The notes under the pieces: generated by a model
The model's input: only the letters and a program-made list of their open reading frames with translations
Told to the model about the DNA's origin: nothing
Database searches by the model: none
Made by a program: the position numbers and the translations under genes
Assembly (NCBI GenBank): GCA_945883845.1
Contig: CAMCYI010000011.1
Span: 1 to 64,000, forward strand
Source of the DNA: Bacteriovorax stolpii
GTDB lineage: Bacteria > Bdellovibrionota > Bacteriovoracia > Bacteriovoracales > Bacteriovoracaceae
Direction of reading: 5' to 3'
DNA length: 64,000 bases
Part shown: piece by piece, positions 52,596 to 61,503 of the stretch
Layout: every line of letters starts with the position of its first letter
How positions within the stretch are numbered: the first letter of the stretch is position 1

Positions 52596-53894
52596 ATGCT
52601 AAAATTCCTTACGTTTTCCATTCTTTTGTACGCCGGTGTCGTTTCTTCAAAATGCGATTTCATTCGTAAAGGTGTTTCACACGTTCCACCTCAATTGCCT
52701 GTTCACCTTCGTTCAAATGTCTGGCAAGCGGGCTTTGATGAAGTTCACGATGGTCTCTGCCGAAACCTTCGTTCACCATCAAGATTTTTTCCGGGCTTTC
52801 GTGCCCATCCTGGACCTCCCTATAAATCTGCTTATCTCTGGGACACAGCTTTTATCTCCCAGATCTGGATGCACTGGGATCCAAAGATCGCAGAGGAACT
52901 CATCAAGTATGTTCTGAAGTTCCAGAAAAAAGACGGCAAGATTCATCACGCCGTTCTCGAACTCGTCGTGAAGCCATATCCCTATAGTGAATCTCAGCCG
53001 CCATTACTTGCGTGGGCGAGCTGGAGGATCTTTGAAAAATCCGGCGACAAGAAATTTCTTGAGCAGAGCTATGACAAACTCAAAAAATATCACGAGTGGA
53101 TGAACAGAAATCGAAAAAATGCTGAGGGCCTCTACTTCTGGATTCATCCTTACGAGTCCGGCATCGATAATTCTCCGCGCTTCTCGAACGCTTCTGAAAG
53201 CTACAAGGCCAATACAAAAAAAATGGCGGCCGTTGATCTCGCAAGCTACATGGGTCTGTCGATGGAAGCTCTGGCGAAGATGGCAAGAGTTCTGGGCAAA
53301 CCCCAGGATGAAACAGCTTTTCTCAAAGAGTACGAAGACCTGAAGCTTCTGGTGAATAAAAAACACTGGCATGCAGAAGACGGCACGTACTACGACTGGG
53401 ATTACAGCACAAGTCAGTTTGTCCGCATGAATACCATTTCCAATCTCACGCCGATGGTGGCCGGTTTTGCATCGACAGCACAGGCAACAGAACTCATGAA
53501 GCATGTCATGGATCCACTTCGCTACAACACACTCATGCCTTTTCCATCAGTCGCAAAAAACGATCCGAGTTACAGTAAGGACATGTGGCGCGGCCCAGTC
53601 TGGGTGAACATGGCCTACCTCGGAGTGCTCGGAGTTGAACGCTACGGATATCACAAAGAGGCGAGTGAACTCGCACGCAGAGTCGTTCTCGGAATCTATG
53701 AAACATATCACCAGGAAAACTACATCTTTGAATTCTACGATCCTGAGCGCTACGACATCGTCGAGCTCTGGCGCAAGAAAGGAAACCTCTGGAAGCGACT
53801 TACGTTGGGATCAAAACCGGTGAAGAACTTTGTTGGGTGGAGTGGACTCGCGAATACGCTGGTGATGGAGTACGGGGCGGAGTGGTCTCCGTAG
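52596..53894 (+). CDS. GH63/trehalase-like secreted glycoside hydrolase
   Basis: The start at ATG 52596 follows an AAGG site by about 8 bp; the signal peptide is residues 1-18. The 432-residue protein has (alpha/alpha)6-barrel motifs of the GH63/GH37-like group: YLWDTAFISQIWMHWDP, SQPPLLAWASWRIFE, YESGIDNSPRF and WRGPVWVNMAYLGVLGVERYGY. The acids in YLWDTAF and ESGIDNSPRF are the likely general acid and base region of glucosidase I, YgjK and mannosylglycerate hydrolases. The sugar substrate is not determined. Periplasmic or exported. Confidence 0.82.
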   Translation: MLKFLTFSILLYAGVVSSKCDFIRKGVSHVPPQLPVHLRSNVWQAGFDEVHDGLCRNLRSPSRFFPGFRAHPGPPYKSAYLWDTAFISQIWMHWDPKIAEELIKYVLKFQKKDGKIHHAVLELVVKPYPYSESQPPLLAWASWRIFEKSGDKKFLEQSYDKLKKYHEWMNRNRKNAEGLYFWIHPYESGIDNSPRFSNASESYKANTKKMAAVDLASYMGLSMEALAKMARVLGKPQDETAFLKEYEDLKLLVNKKHWHAEDGTYYDWDYSTSQFVRMNTISNLTPMVAGFASTAQATELMKHVMDPLRYNTLMPFPSVAKNDPSYSKDMWRGPVWVNMAYLGVLGVERYGYHKEASELARRVVLGIYETYHQENYIFEFYDPERYDIVELWRKKGNLWKRLTLGSKPVKNFVGWSGLANTLVMEYGAEWSP

Positions 53895-53995
53895 TTATCA
53901 TCAATCGCTTGTGGTTAATTGATTCTGTCAGACTTTCATCCTTGGAACGTTTTACCCTCATTTCATGAAATTTTAAAGGTTGTTAAGATAACCTA

Positions 53996-55921
53996 ATGAA
54001 CTTGTCTGGTCTTATTTCTCTTACACTCGCTTTCACACTCATCGCAAATTCACTTCCTGTGAGAGCAGATGATCCTCCTCCACCGCCTGCACCAAACAGA
54101 ACGGCACAGCGAATCGGATCCATTGCCCGTCCACTTTCTAAGTATGCATTGAAAAAAATGGGCACGCCGGGTTTTGCGATCGCCAAGTTCATGACTTACA
54201 GAAAAATCATGAACGGTCCACGCTGCACGGCCTCGCAGAAGCTTCACTTCGTCGGAAATCTTCTCACCCTCGCCGGCGACATCACCAACCATGTTCTCAG
54301 TCTAAAATACTCGAACGATTTGAAAAAAGATTTTGCCGGTCATACGGATGAGATCAAAGGCTACTTGAAAGTTAACAAAGATCTTTTGAAAGTCAGCAAA
54401 GAAACCGGAGAAAAGGCGAGTGTTCAGGCCCTGGCCTTTGACTACGCCATTGAGAGTGAAGAGTTCACGCGCAAAAGATTACTCGTTCTGGAAAAATTTA
54501 AATATCCCGCGCTCGGTATGTTTCTCGCTTCTAACATTCTCAATGCAAAGGAAGCTTTGACCGAAGCGAATCCCGGATTCTCAGCGGCGGTCCAGTCTTG
54601 CCTGACGGCCTACGAAGCCGCACAGGTTCCTGCCGAAGTAGCGACCACAGCTGCCGGAGATGCTGCCAGGCTCGCAGAAGCCGCAGCTCCTCCGCAAAGA
54701 GATGCTCCGCCATGGTTCGTTCGTCCATTTCTATTTCTCGCCAACATCGTCAAGTCGGGAACAAGTACGATGTCGAGCAGGGACAGGAACGGCCAGCCCA
54801 ACGAAACGAGAAGGCAGTACGAAGGTGCCGGTGGAGTGGGTGCGCTTACTTCAGCAAATTATGCTGAGGAAGTGGTCGTAGGCATTGTCGCCAGCCTGAA
54901 GAAAGATACGGGAAAGGGAATCGTCAACGATATCAAAAATCAAGCGGTCGATATCGGAATCCGCCTGGGTGTTCGCGCGGCCATCAAGGCGAACATTGCA
55001 GCTGTGAACAGGTTCATGCGAAGCCCACCTGGAAGAGGCGTGGTCTACACTTACAACGTCTGGGTGATCTACTCAGAGTTTGATCAGCTTCGTGATCAGA
55101 TTCATAATGCCAAAGTGAAGGCCGGTGCCCTGAGAGACGCGAAAGCAGAAATCATGGGGCCGCAAACGGTGAAAGCGGATCAGGTCGAAAAAGATTTCGA
55201 AATGATTTTTAACATCGTTCTCTCGGAACTTATCGCTGAGGCCCACGCTGCTGTTCCCGAGGGAAACATCGGGCCGGTCAAAATGTGTCTAGGTGCTGAT
55301 ACATGTTCTGCCGTCACTCCATTCTTTGAGCCTCAGATGGACACCGTTTTTAAAACTCTGTCTCCGGCCATGCAAAAAACTGAAGTGGACCTGCTGAATA
55401 AGAGTTATATCTTTCAGAAAGTCAGCCAGTTCAGAAAAGGTTTCATACCGATCCAGGATCTGAATGTGGATGAGATGAAAAAAGAAATAGCCACGCTGGA
55501 GACTGAAGCAGAAAGCCTGACTCTGGAACTTGAAAGACGAAATATCCTGACCCGCAAGCAACTTGAACTTTATGAGAATGAATTCGTGGACAAAGACTAC
55601 CAGTGGTACGCGGCCTTGATGGTTCCTGGATTTAACCAGCCTCAGGCACAACCCCTGAAACTCGGTGATTTTGAGATGCCGGATCTGAAAGAATCTTCAC
55701 AGGAGTCAACTTCGACCCCGGATGAAAAGAAATCGGCATTGGACAAAACGCTCACCGTTGAGAAGTCTCCGGTGAATGGGAATTCTTCTGACAGTCAGAT
55801 TGATGCGATGATGGAGAAAAATGATTTTGAATTTGATGACATCCATCAGGACAAGTCGGGCGACATCTGGAGCATCATCACAAACCGCTACCGGCGTTCT
55901 TCACTCCAGCCTCAGGAGTAA
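53996..55921 (+). CDS. Large secreted protein of unknown function
   Basis: The 641-residue protein has a signal peptide (1-24, ending PVRA) and a short Pro run (DDPPPPPAP). The mature part is mostly helical, with two hydrophobic helical stretches at about 80-102 and 168-187 and an Ala-rich segment (about 213-232). Cysteines occur in GPRCTAS, QSCLTAYE, KMCLGADTCS. The C-terminal ~90 residues are acidic, Ser/Asp/Glu-rich and likely disordered. No domain was recognised. It has no partner gene in its own orientation except the orphan HTH gene 97 bp on. Confidence 0.55.
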   Translation: MNLSGLISLTLAFTLIANSLPVRADDPPPPPAPNRTAQRIGSIARPLSKYALKKMGTPGFAIAKFMTYRKIMNGPRCTASQKLHFVGNLLTLAGDITNHVLSLKYSNDLKKDFAGHTDEIKGYLKVNKDLLKVSKETGEKASVQALAFDYAIESEEFTRKRLLVLEKFKYPALGMFLASNILNAKEALTEANPGFSAAVQSCLTAYEAAQVPAEVATTAAGDAARLAEAAAPPQRDAPPWFVRPFLFLANIVKSGTSTMSSRDRNGQPNETRRQYEGAGGVGALTSANYAEEVVVGIVASLKKDTGKGIVNDIKNQAVDIGIRLGVRAAIKANIAAVNRFMRSPPGRGVVYTYNVWVIYSEFDQLRDQIHNAKVKAGALRDAKAEIMGPQTVKADQVEKDFEMIFNIVLSELIAEAHAAVPEGNIGPVKMCLGADTCSAVTPFFEPQMDTVFKTLSPAMQKTEVDLLNKSYIFQKVSQFRKGFIPIQDLNVDEMKKEIATLETEAESLTLELERRNILTRKQLELYENEFVDKDYQWYAALMVPGFNQPQAQPLKLGDFEMPDLKESSQESTSTPDEKKSALDKTLTVEKSPVNGNSSDSQIDAMMEKNDFEFDDIHQDKSGDIWSIITNRYRRSSLQPQE

Positions 55922-56017
55922 GGAAGAATTTTTTCTCTTCCACGGTTTTCAAAAGAAAACGAGTAAGACACCTCAAAGAAACATTGAGCTATCCATTCAA
56001 AGGATAAAGAGGTTTTT

Positions 56018-56308
56018 ATGAAAGCGAAAAGATATAAAAGTATAGACGAGCTTGGAAAGGATTTGGGAGTTGCACCAGAAAGAGTCGGTATCGCTAAGAT
56101 GAAAACAAAACTCAAAAAAAGAATTATTCAAGAAGCTAAGACAAAAGAACTTTCGGCCGCTGAATTAGCGGAAATCTCAGGATTATCAAGAATTGTTATC
56201 TCTGGAATTTTAAATGGAAGTCTTTTAAGTGTTTCTCTTGAGCGATTAATCAGGCTGGCCTCTGCACTCGAACTTGTCGTGGATCTTAGTATTAAAAATG
56301 CAGCATAG
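56018..56308 (+). CDS. Orphan HigA-type XRE antitoxin-like protein
   Basis: The 96-residue protein has a C-terminal XRE helix-turn-helix: SAAELAEISGLSRIVISGILNGSLLSVSLERLIRLASALEL, as in HigA/HTH_37 antitoxins that are encoded after a HigB toxin. The 97 bases upstream contain no toxin-sized frame, so if it is an antitoxin, its toxin is missing or elsewhere. An AGAGG site lies 6 bp before ATG 56018. Followed by a strong terminator. Confidence 0.75.
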   Translation: MKAKRYKSIDELGKDLGVAPERVGIAKMKTKLKKRIIQEAKTKELSAAELAEISGLSRIVISGILNGSLLSVSLERLIRLASALELVVDLSIKNAA

Positions 56309-56351
56309 AAAAAGTAAATCTCACTTCCTCCAGCGGAAGTGGAGGCAAAAA

Positions 56352-56384
56352 AAAGCCTCACATTTCTGCGAGGCTTTTTTTTAT
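56352..56384 (+). terminator. Bidirectional intrinsic terminator between the HTH gene and the tRNAs
   Basis: AAAGCCTC (56352-56359) and GAGGCTTT (56370-56377) form an 8-bp stem with a 10-base loop. A T-run follows on the plus strand (to 56382) and an A-run precedes it, so it can also terminate the converging tRNA transcript. Confidence 0.88.
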
Positions 56385-56391
56385 CGAAAAT

Positions 56392-56469
56392 TGGTAGTCC
56401 CAAGGGGATTCGAACCCCTGTTACCGCCGTGAAAAGGCGATGTCCTAGACCGGGCTAGACGATGGGACC
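56392..56469 (-). tRNA. tRNA-Glu (anticodon TTC)
   Basis: On the minus strand GGTCCCA pairs (with one G-T) to TGGGACT in the acceptor stem; the anticodon loop TTTTCAC between GCC-type stems gives TTC, and the T arm GGGGTTCGAATCCCC and encoded CCA at 56394-56392 are standard. Length 78 bases. It follows tRNA-Lys by 30 bp. Confidence 0.93.
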
Positions 56470-56499
56470 ATAACATTTCAAGGAAAATTTCGTTTAAAG

Positions 56500-56576
56500 T
56501 GGTGATCTCGCTGTGACTCGAACACAGGACCCTCTCCTTAAAAGGGAGATGCTCTAACCAACTGAGCTACGAGACC
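56500..56576 (-). tRNA. tRNA-Lys (anticodon TTT)
   Basis: On the minus strand the acceptor GGTCTCG pairs with CGAGATC, followed by A and encoded CCA (56502-56500). The anticodon loop CTTTTAA, closed by a CTCC/GGAG stem, gives TTT. The D arm AGCTCAGTTGGTTAGAGC and T arm TGTGTTCGAGTCACA are canonical. It is probably cotranscribed with tRNA-Glu. Confidence 0.94.
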
Positions 56577-56675
56577 ACTTTTAAACGAAGGAGTACAAAT
56601 TACGGATTTTGAAGAATTATGTCAAACACAAATTGGTGGAAAAACGTCAGTTTCTTTGGACTAAATCAAGATTTT

Positions 56676-56822
56676 TTACTCACTTATGAAGGCAATACGA
56701 GCGTCAGTGATAGGGCGGCTGTCCTCACCGTAGGATTCATTCTGGTCGATTGTAGCTGGCGAAAAGGCGATTCTCACCATGAAGTAAAAAACGATGAAAG
56801 TACAAATTTTGAAAATGGTCAT
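56676..56822 (-). CDS. 48-residue putative exported or membrane protein
   Basis: ATG 56822 lies five bases after AGGAG (56832-56828). The product starts with a hydrophobic signal-like segment (MTIFKICTFIVFYFMVRIAF) and continues with a polar tail of about 25 residues (DQNESYGEDSRPITDARIAF). It lies on the same strand as purA, 93 bp downstream of its stop, and before the tRNA pair. The site, frame and signal support a real gene, but it is short and has no family. Confidence 0.5.
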   Translation of the reverse strand: MTIFKICTFIVFYFMVRIAFSPATIDQNESYGEDSRPITDARIAFISE

Positions 56823-56915
56823 GAAAGCTCCTGCCTTGATCATTATGACCAAGGCAGGCAATTGGCAGAAGTAGGAAATATTTGCGTAGGGGCAGGTTCG
56901 GGGCAGTGCGCGTAA

Positions 56916-58193
56916 TTATCTTCCCGCGTGATAATCCTGGCGGAACACAACTTGATTGCGATCAGGCCCGTAAGCGTAAATTCCCACTGGGATCCCGAGA
57001 TTTTCCTGAATGAAACTCATATAAGTGTCGAGCTCGGCCGATGGTTTTCCACCATCAAAGCTGTCTTTGAACGGTTTAAAGTCTTTATACAGTGGCTTAG
57101 CGTTGTGAAGATTGATCCCCGGATAAGCGCAATCTACGATTTTGCCATTCACTTCGTAGGCATAACAGATTTTCAATTCATTCATATTGCTCAGGATATC
57201 TAGCTTGGTGAGCGCGATACTTGTGAGTTGAGAGCATTTCACTGAGTACCTGAGAAGAGGGATATCAAGCCAGCCACAACGGCGTTTGCGGCCGGTAGTT
57301 GCTCCAATTTCTTTTCCGGTTTGCTGAATGTAAGCACCAACATCGTCAAAAAGTTCTGTCGGGAACGGACCTTCACCCACGCGGGTTGTGTATGCTTTCG
57401 CCACACCGATCACTTCCTCGAGTTTTTTTCCAGGACAGCCGGCACCGGTATAAATCCCAGAAGCAGCAGTCGATGATGACGTCACGTAAGGATAAGTTCC
57501 GTAATCAATATCGAGAAGGATTCCCTGAGCACCTTCAAAGAGCACGCGTTTGCCCTGAGAAAGCTTTTGATCGATGAGACTGAATGTATCGACCACATAG
57601 TCTTTAAGCGTTTGTCCGTAAGCGTAGAGACGCTCAACTTCGGATTCGATGGCCGGGATATCAATCTGGTAAAGATGTTTGAAAAGAATCGCTTTCTCAG
57701 CATAGCCCATCGAGAGGCGGCGAACGAGAGTGTCCTTGTCGAGAAGGTCTTTGACCTTGATCGCTCGGCGGCTGACTTTATCTTCGTAAGCAGGGCCAAT
57801 GCCTTTACCTGTGGTTCCGATTTTTTCCGGACCTTGTACTTCGCGGGCGGCATCGAGAAGCTTGTGATAGCTCGTGATGACGGTTGCTGTAGAGGAGAGT
57901 TTCAAGTTATCGGGAGTAACTTTCGTCACTTTTTGAATCTTGCTGAGTTCTGCGAGAAAATTTTCCGGTTCAAGAACAACACCGTGGCCGATAACTGAAA
58001 GACAGTGTGGATGAAGAACACCAGATGGGATCACATGAAGAACAGTTTTCACGCCGTTCACCCAGATGGTGTGACCAGCATTGTGACCGCCCTGATATCT
58101 CACAACCAGATCGCATTTTTCAGCGAGCAGGTCCGTGATCTTTCCCTTCCCTTCGTCACCCCATTGGGCACCGATAATCGCGAGCGTTTGCAT
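56916..58193 (-). CDS. purA: Adenylosuccinate synthetase
   Basis: I start at ATG 58193 (MQTLAIIGAQWGDEGKGK), which follows a GAGAGG site; 14 upstream residues of the open frame have no family match. The 425-residue enzyme has the GTP loop GDEGKGK (12-18), the GHNAGHT motif, GTTGKGIGPAYEDK, and the Arg-rich RVGEGPFPTE/GATTGRKRRCGWLD segment. It joins IMP and aspartate with GTP to form adenylosuccinate, the first step from IMP to AMP. Single gene on the minus strand. Confidence 0.96.
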   Translation of the reverse strand: MQTLAIIGAQWGDEGKGKITDLLAEKCDLVVRYQGGHNAGHTIWVNGVKTVLHVIPSGVLHPHCLSVIGHGVVLEPENFLAELSKIQKVTKVTPDNLKLSSTATVITSYHKLLDAAREVQGPEKIGTTGKGIGPAYEDKVSRRAIKVKDLLDKDTLVRRLSMGYAEKAILFKHLYQIDIPAIESEVERLYAYGQTLKDYVVDTFSLIDQKLSQGKRVLFEGAQGILLDIDYGTYPYVTSSSTAASGIYTGAGCPGKKLEEVIGVAKAYTTRVGEGPFPTELFDDVGAYIQQTGKEIGATTGRKRRCGWLDIPLLRYSVKCSQLTSIALTKLDILSNMNELKICYAYEVNGKIVDCAYPGINLHNAKPLYKDFKPFKDSFDGGKPSAELDTYMSFIQENLGIPVGIYAYGPDRNQVVFRQDYHAGR

Positions 58194-58304
58194 GGACAGC
58201 CTCTCAAAATAAATGAATGTTTTGTGTCGGCCCACAGTAACGGAATTGATGGTGAATGAGAATCAGGAAGGGAGAGAAATTTGCGGCCAACTTACTGCGC
58301 ATAA

Positions 58305-58337
58305 ACAAAAAGGGGACTGCGTTTTACCGCAATCCCC
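58305..58337 (-). terminator. Intrinsic terminator for the 58731-58387 gene
   Basis: Read on the minus strand, GGGGATTGCG (58337-58328), loop GTAAAA and CGCAGTCCCC (58321-58312) form a 10-bp stem with one G-T pair, followed by a T run (58311-58307). Confidence 0.88.
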
Positions 58338-58386
58338 CGAAAAGGCCATACCACGACTCTGGGAGGAGATCGGGCAGGCAAAAAAT

Positions 58387-58731
58387 TTAAGCAATAGATC
58401 GTAATTCAAGTCGACTTTGGAGAGTGTCGAGGACGGTCTGGAACTCACTCAGTGTCGGAAGATTCCCGAAATGTGTGTTCTCATGGACGTTCATCGCGAC
58501 AAAATCAAAAATCTCAATGGGCGTTGAGCGCTCTTCTTTTTTCTTGAAGGCGCGCCAGTTGGATTTCCCGGTTCTGCGGTAGTTCTCAAAGAGATTTTCT
58601 ACCAGTTCCTTTTTGGATTTGACTCCGCAACCAACTACTTGCCCGCAGTCATCAATTTCCAGATACCACACTCGGTAGTCATTCTGGCTTTTAGGATGCT
58701 GCTTGGATTCTACTGCGATTGCTAGAAACAT
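58387..58731 (-). CDS. Small cytoplasmic protein of unknown function
   Basis: The start ATG 58731 follows an AAGGAGG site by six bases. The 114-residue product has no signal or membrane segment; visible features are a VWYLEIDDCGQVVGCGVKSKKELV segment and a helical, charged remainder (RTGKSNWRAFKKKEERST). No family was recognised. It has its own terminator and lies upstream of purA on the same strand with the terminator between, so it is probably monocistronic. Confidence 0.65.
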   Translation of the reverse strand: MFLAIAVESKQHPKSQNDYRVWYLEIDDCGQVVGCGVKSKKELVENLFENYRRTGKSNWRAFKKKEERSTPIEIFDFVAMNVHENTHFGNLPTLSEFQTVLDTLQSRLELRSIA

Positions 58732-59082
58732 GATGGGCCTCCTTGTCTCGCTCAAACATCATCCTGATGTGTGAATGTGTGTGTGTATGAAGGGTCCCGA
58801 GCTGAATTCCGTCCTGGAATTTTATGGACACTTCAAGCATCCTGCTACAATCATCATGCCAATCGCCCCTACACATTGTATTGCACTCTTTGATAACTTC
58901 AACTGACCTGTTTGAGAGGGGATGTAAGTGTTTCTGGGGCCACAATGAGTATGTCAGTCTACTGACGTAGAGTTTTGGTACACTTGCCCCCATGCGCATA
59001 GGGGCGAATTGGAACCGTCAATTATTTGAATAATTGAGTGAATTGTTTTTCCAAAAGTTTTTTTTCAGGCGATGATGATGCT
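58732..59082. other. Non-coding divergent intergenic region with two palindromes
   Basis: This 351-base stretch between divergent genes holds no credible ORF. A TG-rich run lies at 58771-58789. GCCCCCATGCGCATAGGGGC (58986-59005) is a 20-bp inverted repeat with one mismatched pair, and CAATTATT (59019-59026) TG AATAATTG (59029-59036) is a perfect 8-bp inverted repeat, 13 bp apart, upstream of the lipoprotein gene at 59083. CCAATCGCCCCTA occurs at 58859-58871 and, near-identical, on the other strand at 58999-59012. They are candidate regulator sites. Confidence 0.6.
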
Positions 59083-59856
59083 ATGAAAAATTTAACGCTG
59101 ATTTTTGTCTTGATGCTCACTTCGTGTGCCTCGAGTTTCAGAACTCCGGAAGCAAGAATGCTCTCACCTGAAGCAAACGGAAAGCCTGGACTCGGTAGCC
59201 TCGAAGCGCGGCTCGCGTCGTTTCAGAGACGTCAAGCCAACTTCGGAAACAACTCCACCAAGAAACCATTTGTTCCAGCTGCTTCGGTCTATGGTCTAAC
59301 TGGAAATATTGAACTCGGTGCCTTCTTTCGCAAGATGGATGTCTATTTTAATCCGAACATCTTTTCTAATGCAGCTTCAATTCTTGGTTTGAAGTATCAA
59401 ATTTTGGGTAAGACCAGAATTGAGAGCGAGAAAGGAAATTTTTCAACTTCACTGGCTGCGGGCTACGGTGGTTACAGCGGTGGATATAACAAGGCCGCCT
59501 TCTTTCAGAGCAATGAAAAAACTCCTGATCACATCAAGAAATTAAATTACAGCATGGATCACGTTGAAGTCGGTGTGATCTCCGGCTATCGCTGGACCAA
59601 CAAGCTCCTCCATTACGTGAATTACTTCTATATCCACGAAGATGTGACGGGCCAGGTGCAGACAGTGAATAAGGTCCTCAACTTTAAACGCTTTAACACC
59701 TACAACTCAGGTAATCTCGCTTCTACGGGTGTTATGTACTACTTTAGCGATCGCGGATACGTGAAAGCAGATTACACGCACATGATTTCATCAATGCGAA
59801 CAGGACGCTCTCAATCGTCCAATACTGGTAGTGCCGCTCTCGGCTTCAGCTGGTGA
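59083..59856 (+). CDS. Outer-membrane lipoprotein/barrel of unknown function
   Basis: I start at ATG 59083, which begins a lipoprotein signal (MKNLTLIFVLMLTSC; Cys15); the earlier frame lacks a signal. The 257-residue protein has strand-like segments (VYGLTGNIELGAFFRKMDVYF, STSLAAGYGGYSGGYNKAAFF, HVEVGVISGYRW, LASTGVMYYFSDRGYVKADYTHM) and ends in GFSW with an aromatic residue, so it may be a lipid-anchored outer-membrane barrel. No family recognised. It lies 5 bp before murJ; this may be coincidental. Confidence 0.65.
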   Translation: MKNLTLIFVLMLTSCASSFRTPEARMLSPEANGKPGLGSLEARLASFQRRQANFGNNSTKKPFVPAASVYGLTGNIELGAFFRKMDVYFNPNIFSNAASILGLKYQILGKTRIESEKGNFSTSLAAGYGGYSGGYNKAAFFQSNEKTPDHIKKLNYSMDHVEVGVISGYRWTNKLLHYVNYFYIHEDVTGQVQTVNKVLNFKRFNTYNSGNLASTGVMYYFSDRGYVKADYTHMISSMRTGRSQSSNTGSAALGFSW

Positions 59857-59861
59857 TATAA

Positions 59862-61424
59862 ATGTCAGTCATTCGCTCGACGATCAAGATGGCCATCGCA
59901 ACATTCTTCTCGAGAATTCTCGGGCTCGTGCGCGAACAGGTCATGGCAGCGTACTTCGGCGCGAGTGGTGTGACGGATGCGTTTTTAGTCGCGTATAGAA
60001 TTCCGAATCTGCTGCGTGATCTTTTCGCTGAAGGTGCTTTCTCGTCAGCGTTTGTTCCGACATTCGTAGAAGCGAACCAGGAATCACGCGAGGCTGGCCG
60101 CGAACTGATGTGGTCGCTCTTCTGGCTTCTCACGATGGTGACGGGAGTTATTTGTATCGGCATCATGATTTTCGCTCCTCAACTTATCTCCATTTTTGCA
60201 CCGGCATTCGTAAATGATCCGGATAAGTTTGAACTCACGGTGAATCTCACGCGGATCATGGCGCCGTTTCTCACCTGCGTTTCCATCGCAGCACTTTTCA
60301 TGGGAGTACTGAACTCGCTCAAAGTTTTCTTTATGCCTGCGTTGGCACCTGCCTTTTACAACATCATGAGTATTCTTTCGATGCTGACTCTGAGTTCGTT
60401 CATTGCTTCACGCGGATATCATCCGATTTATTCTCTGGGTATCGGGGCGATGCTGGGCGGGTTCATGCAGGCCGCAGTTCAGGTGCCGTTAATCTGGAGC
60501 AGAGGACTTCGTCCCATGTGGCCAAAAGTTTTCTGGACGACACGCGCGAAAAAAATTCTTCGTCTCATCGGTCCTGGACTGATCGGATTTGCGGCGACTC
60601 AGGTCAATCTTTTGATCACGACGATTCTCGCGACCAGCACAATTGTTGGTGCTACTTCGTGGCTTAATTACAGTTTCCGCTTGTTTCAGCTTCCAGTCGG
60701 TATCTTGTCTGTCTCGATCGGAAACTCAAACCTCGTGCATTTTTCGGAGGCGTGGAAGAAAAAAGACGTTGCCAGTGCCAAGCAGTCACTTGCGACGAGT
60801 TACTATTTATCCTTTCTGACTGTGATGCCGGCGTTTGTGGTCCTATACTGCCTGTCAGATGAAATCGTGAACCTGATCTTTGAACGCGGTCGTTTTTCCC
60901 GGGAAAGTACTCTTATGACAGCTGAGGCCCTGCGCATGTACGCCTTAGGCCTGCCGTTCTACGGGGTATATAAAATCTGGGTTCCGACGTTCTATGCCCT
61001 CGATCGCCAGAAGATTCCTGTCATCGGATCGATTCTTTCTATCATCTTCAATATTGCTTTCTGTCTTTCTTTGACGCCGTTCTATGGATTTAAAATTCTC
61101 GCTCTGGGAACCACCCTTTCAGTTCTGGTCAATTCTGTTTTCCAGAGCTGTGTGCTGAGCAAGGACCTCGACCTGAAATTGAATTTCTTTTTCTCGCCGC
61201 GTATCTTAAAAGTTTGTTTAGCGACGATTTTTAGTGCTGTAATTGTGGAATTGTTCTTAAAATTTGAATTTTTCTCTCAACCATTCCTCGGTAAATGCCT
61301 CATATTGTGCGCACAAATCTCCGCAGCGGGTGTTTTGTATTTTGGATTTCTCTTTTTCACCGGAGAACGAGAAGTCGTCGAGGCACAGCTCTCGAAAATT
61401 CTCAAAAAGTTCAAGAAAAAGTAA
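59862..61424 (+). CDS. murJ: Lipid II flippase MurJ
   Basis: The 520-residue protein has about 14 membrane helices and MurJ/MviN motifs: MAIATFFSRILGLVREQVMAAYFGAS, DAFLVAYRIPNLLRDLFAEGAFSSAFVPTF (the conserved first-helix Arg/Asp and IPNxLR), and FERGRFSRES. It moves lipid-linked peptidoglycan precursor across the inner membrane. Start ATG 59862 follows a GGTGATAT-type site weakly. Together with PBP1C it covers late peptidoglycan assembly in this window. Confidence 0.96.
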   Translation: MSVIRSTIKMAIATFFSRILGLVREQVMAAYFGASGVTDAFLVAYRIPNLLRDLFAEGAFSSAFVPTFVEANQESREAGRELMWSLFWLLTMVTGVICIGIMIFAPQLISIFAPAFVNDPDKFELTVNLTRIMAPFLTCVSIAALFMGVLNSLKVFFMPALAPAFYNIMSILSMLTLSSFIASRGYHPIYSLGIGAMLGGFMQAAVQVPLIWSRGLRPMWPKVFWTTRAKKILRLIGPGLIGFAATQVNLLITTILATSTIVGATSWLNYSFRLFQLPVGILSVSIGNSNLVHFSEAWKKKDVASAKQSLATSYYLSFLTVMPAFVVLYCLSDEIVNLIFERGRFSRESTLMTAEALRMYALGLPFYGVYKIWVPTFYALDRQKIPVIGSILSIIFNIAFCLSLTPFYGFKILALGTTLSVLVNSVFQSCVLSKDLDLKLNFFFSPRILKVCLATIFSAVIVELFLKFEFFSQPFLGKCLILCAQISAAGVLYFGFLFFTGEREVVEAQLSKILKKFKKK

Positions 61425-61503
61425 AATATATCAACGCTTTATCTTGTACGTGGAAGCTTTTTTAGATATTCTAATAGCGTAATACCCTATTAAGGAATAG
61501 TTC

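Noticed and set aside
58691..58999. 102-codon minus-strand open frame in the divergent intergenic region
   Set aside because: No ribosome site, His/Ser-rich low-complexity translation from the TG-rich run, and it overlaps a well-supported gene start.
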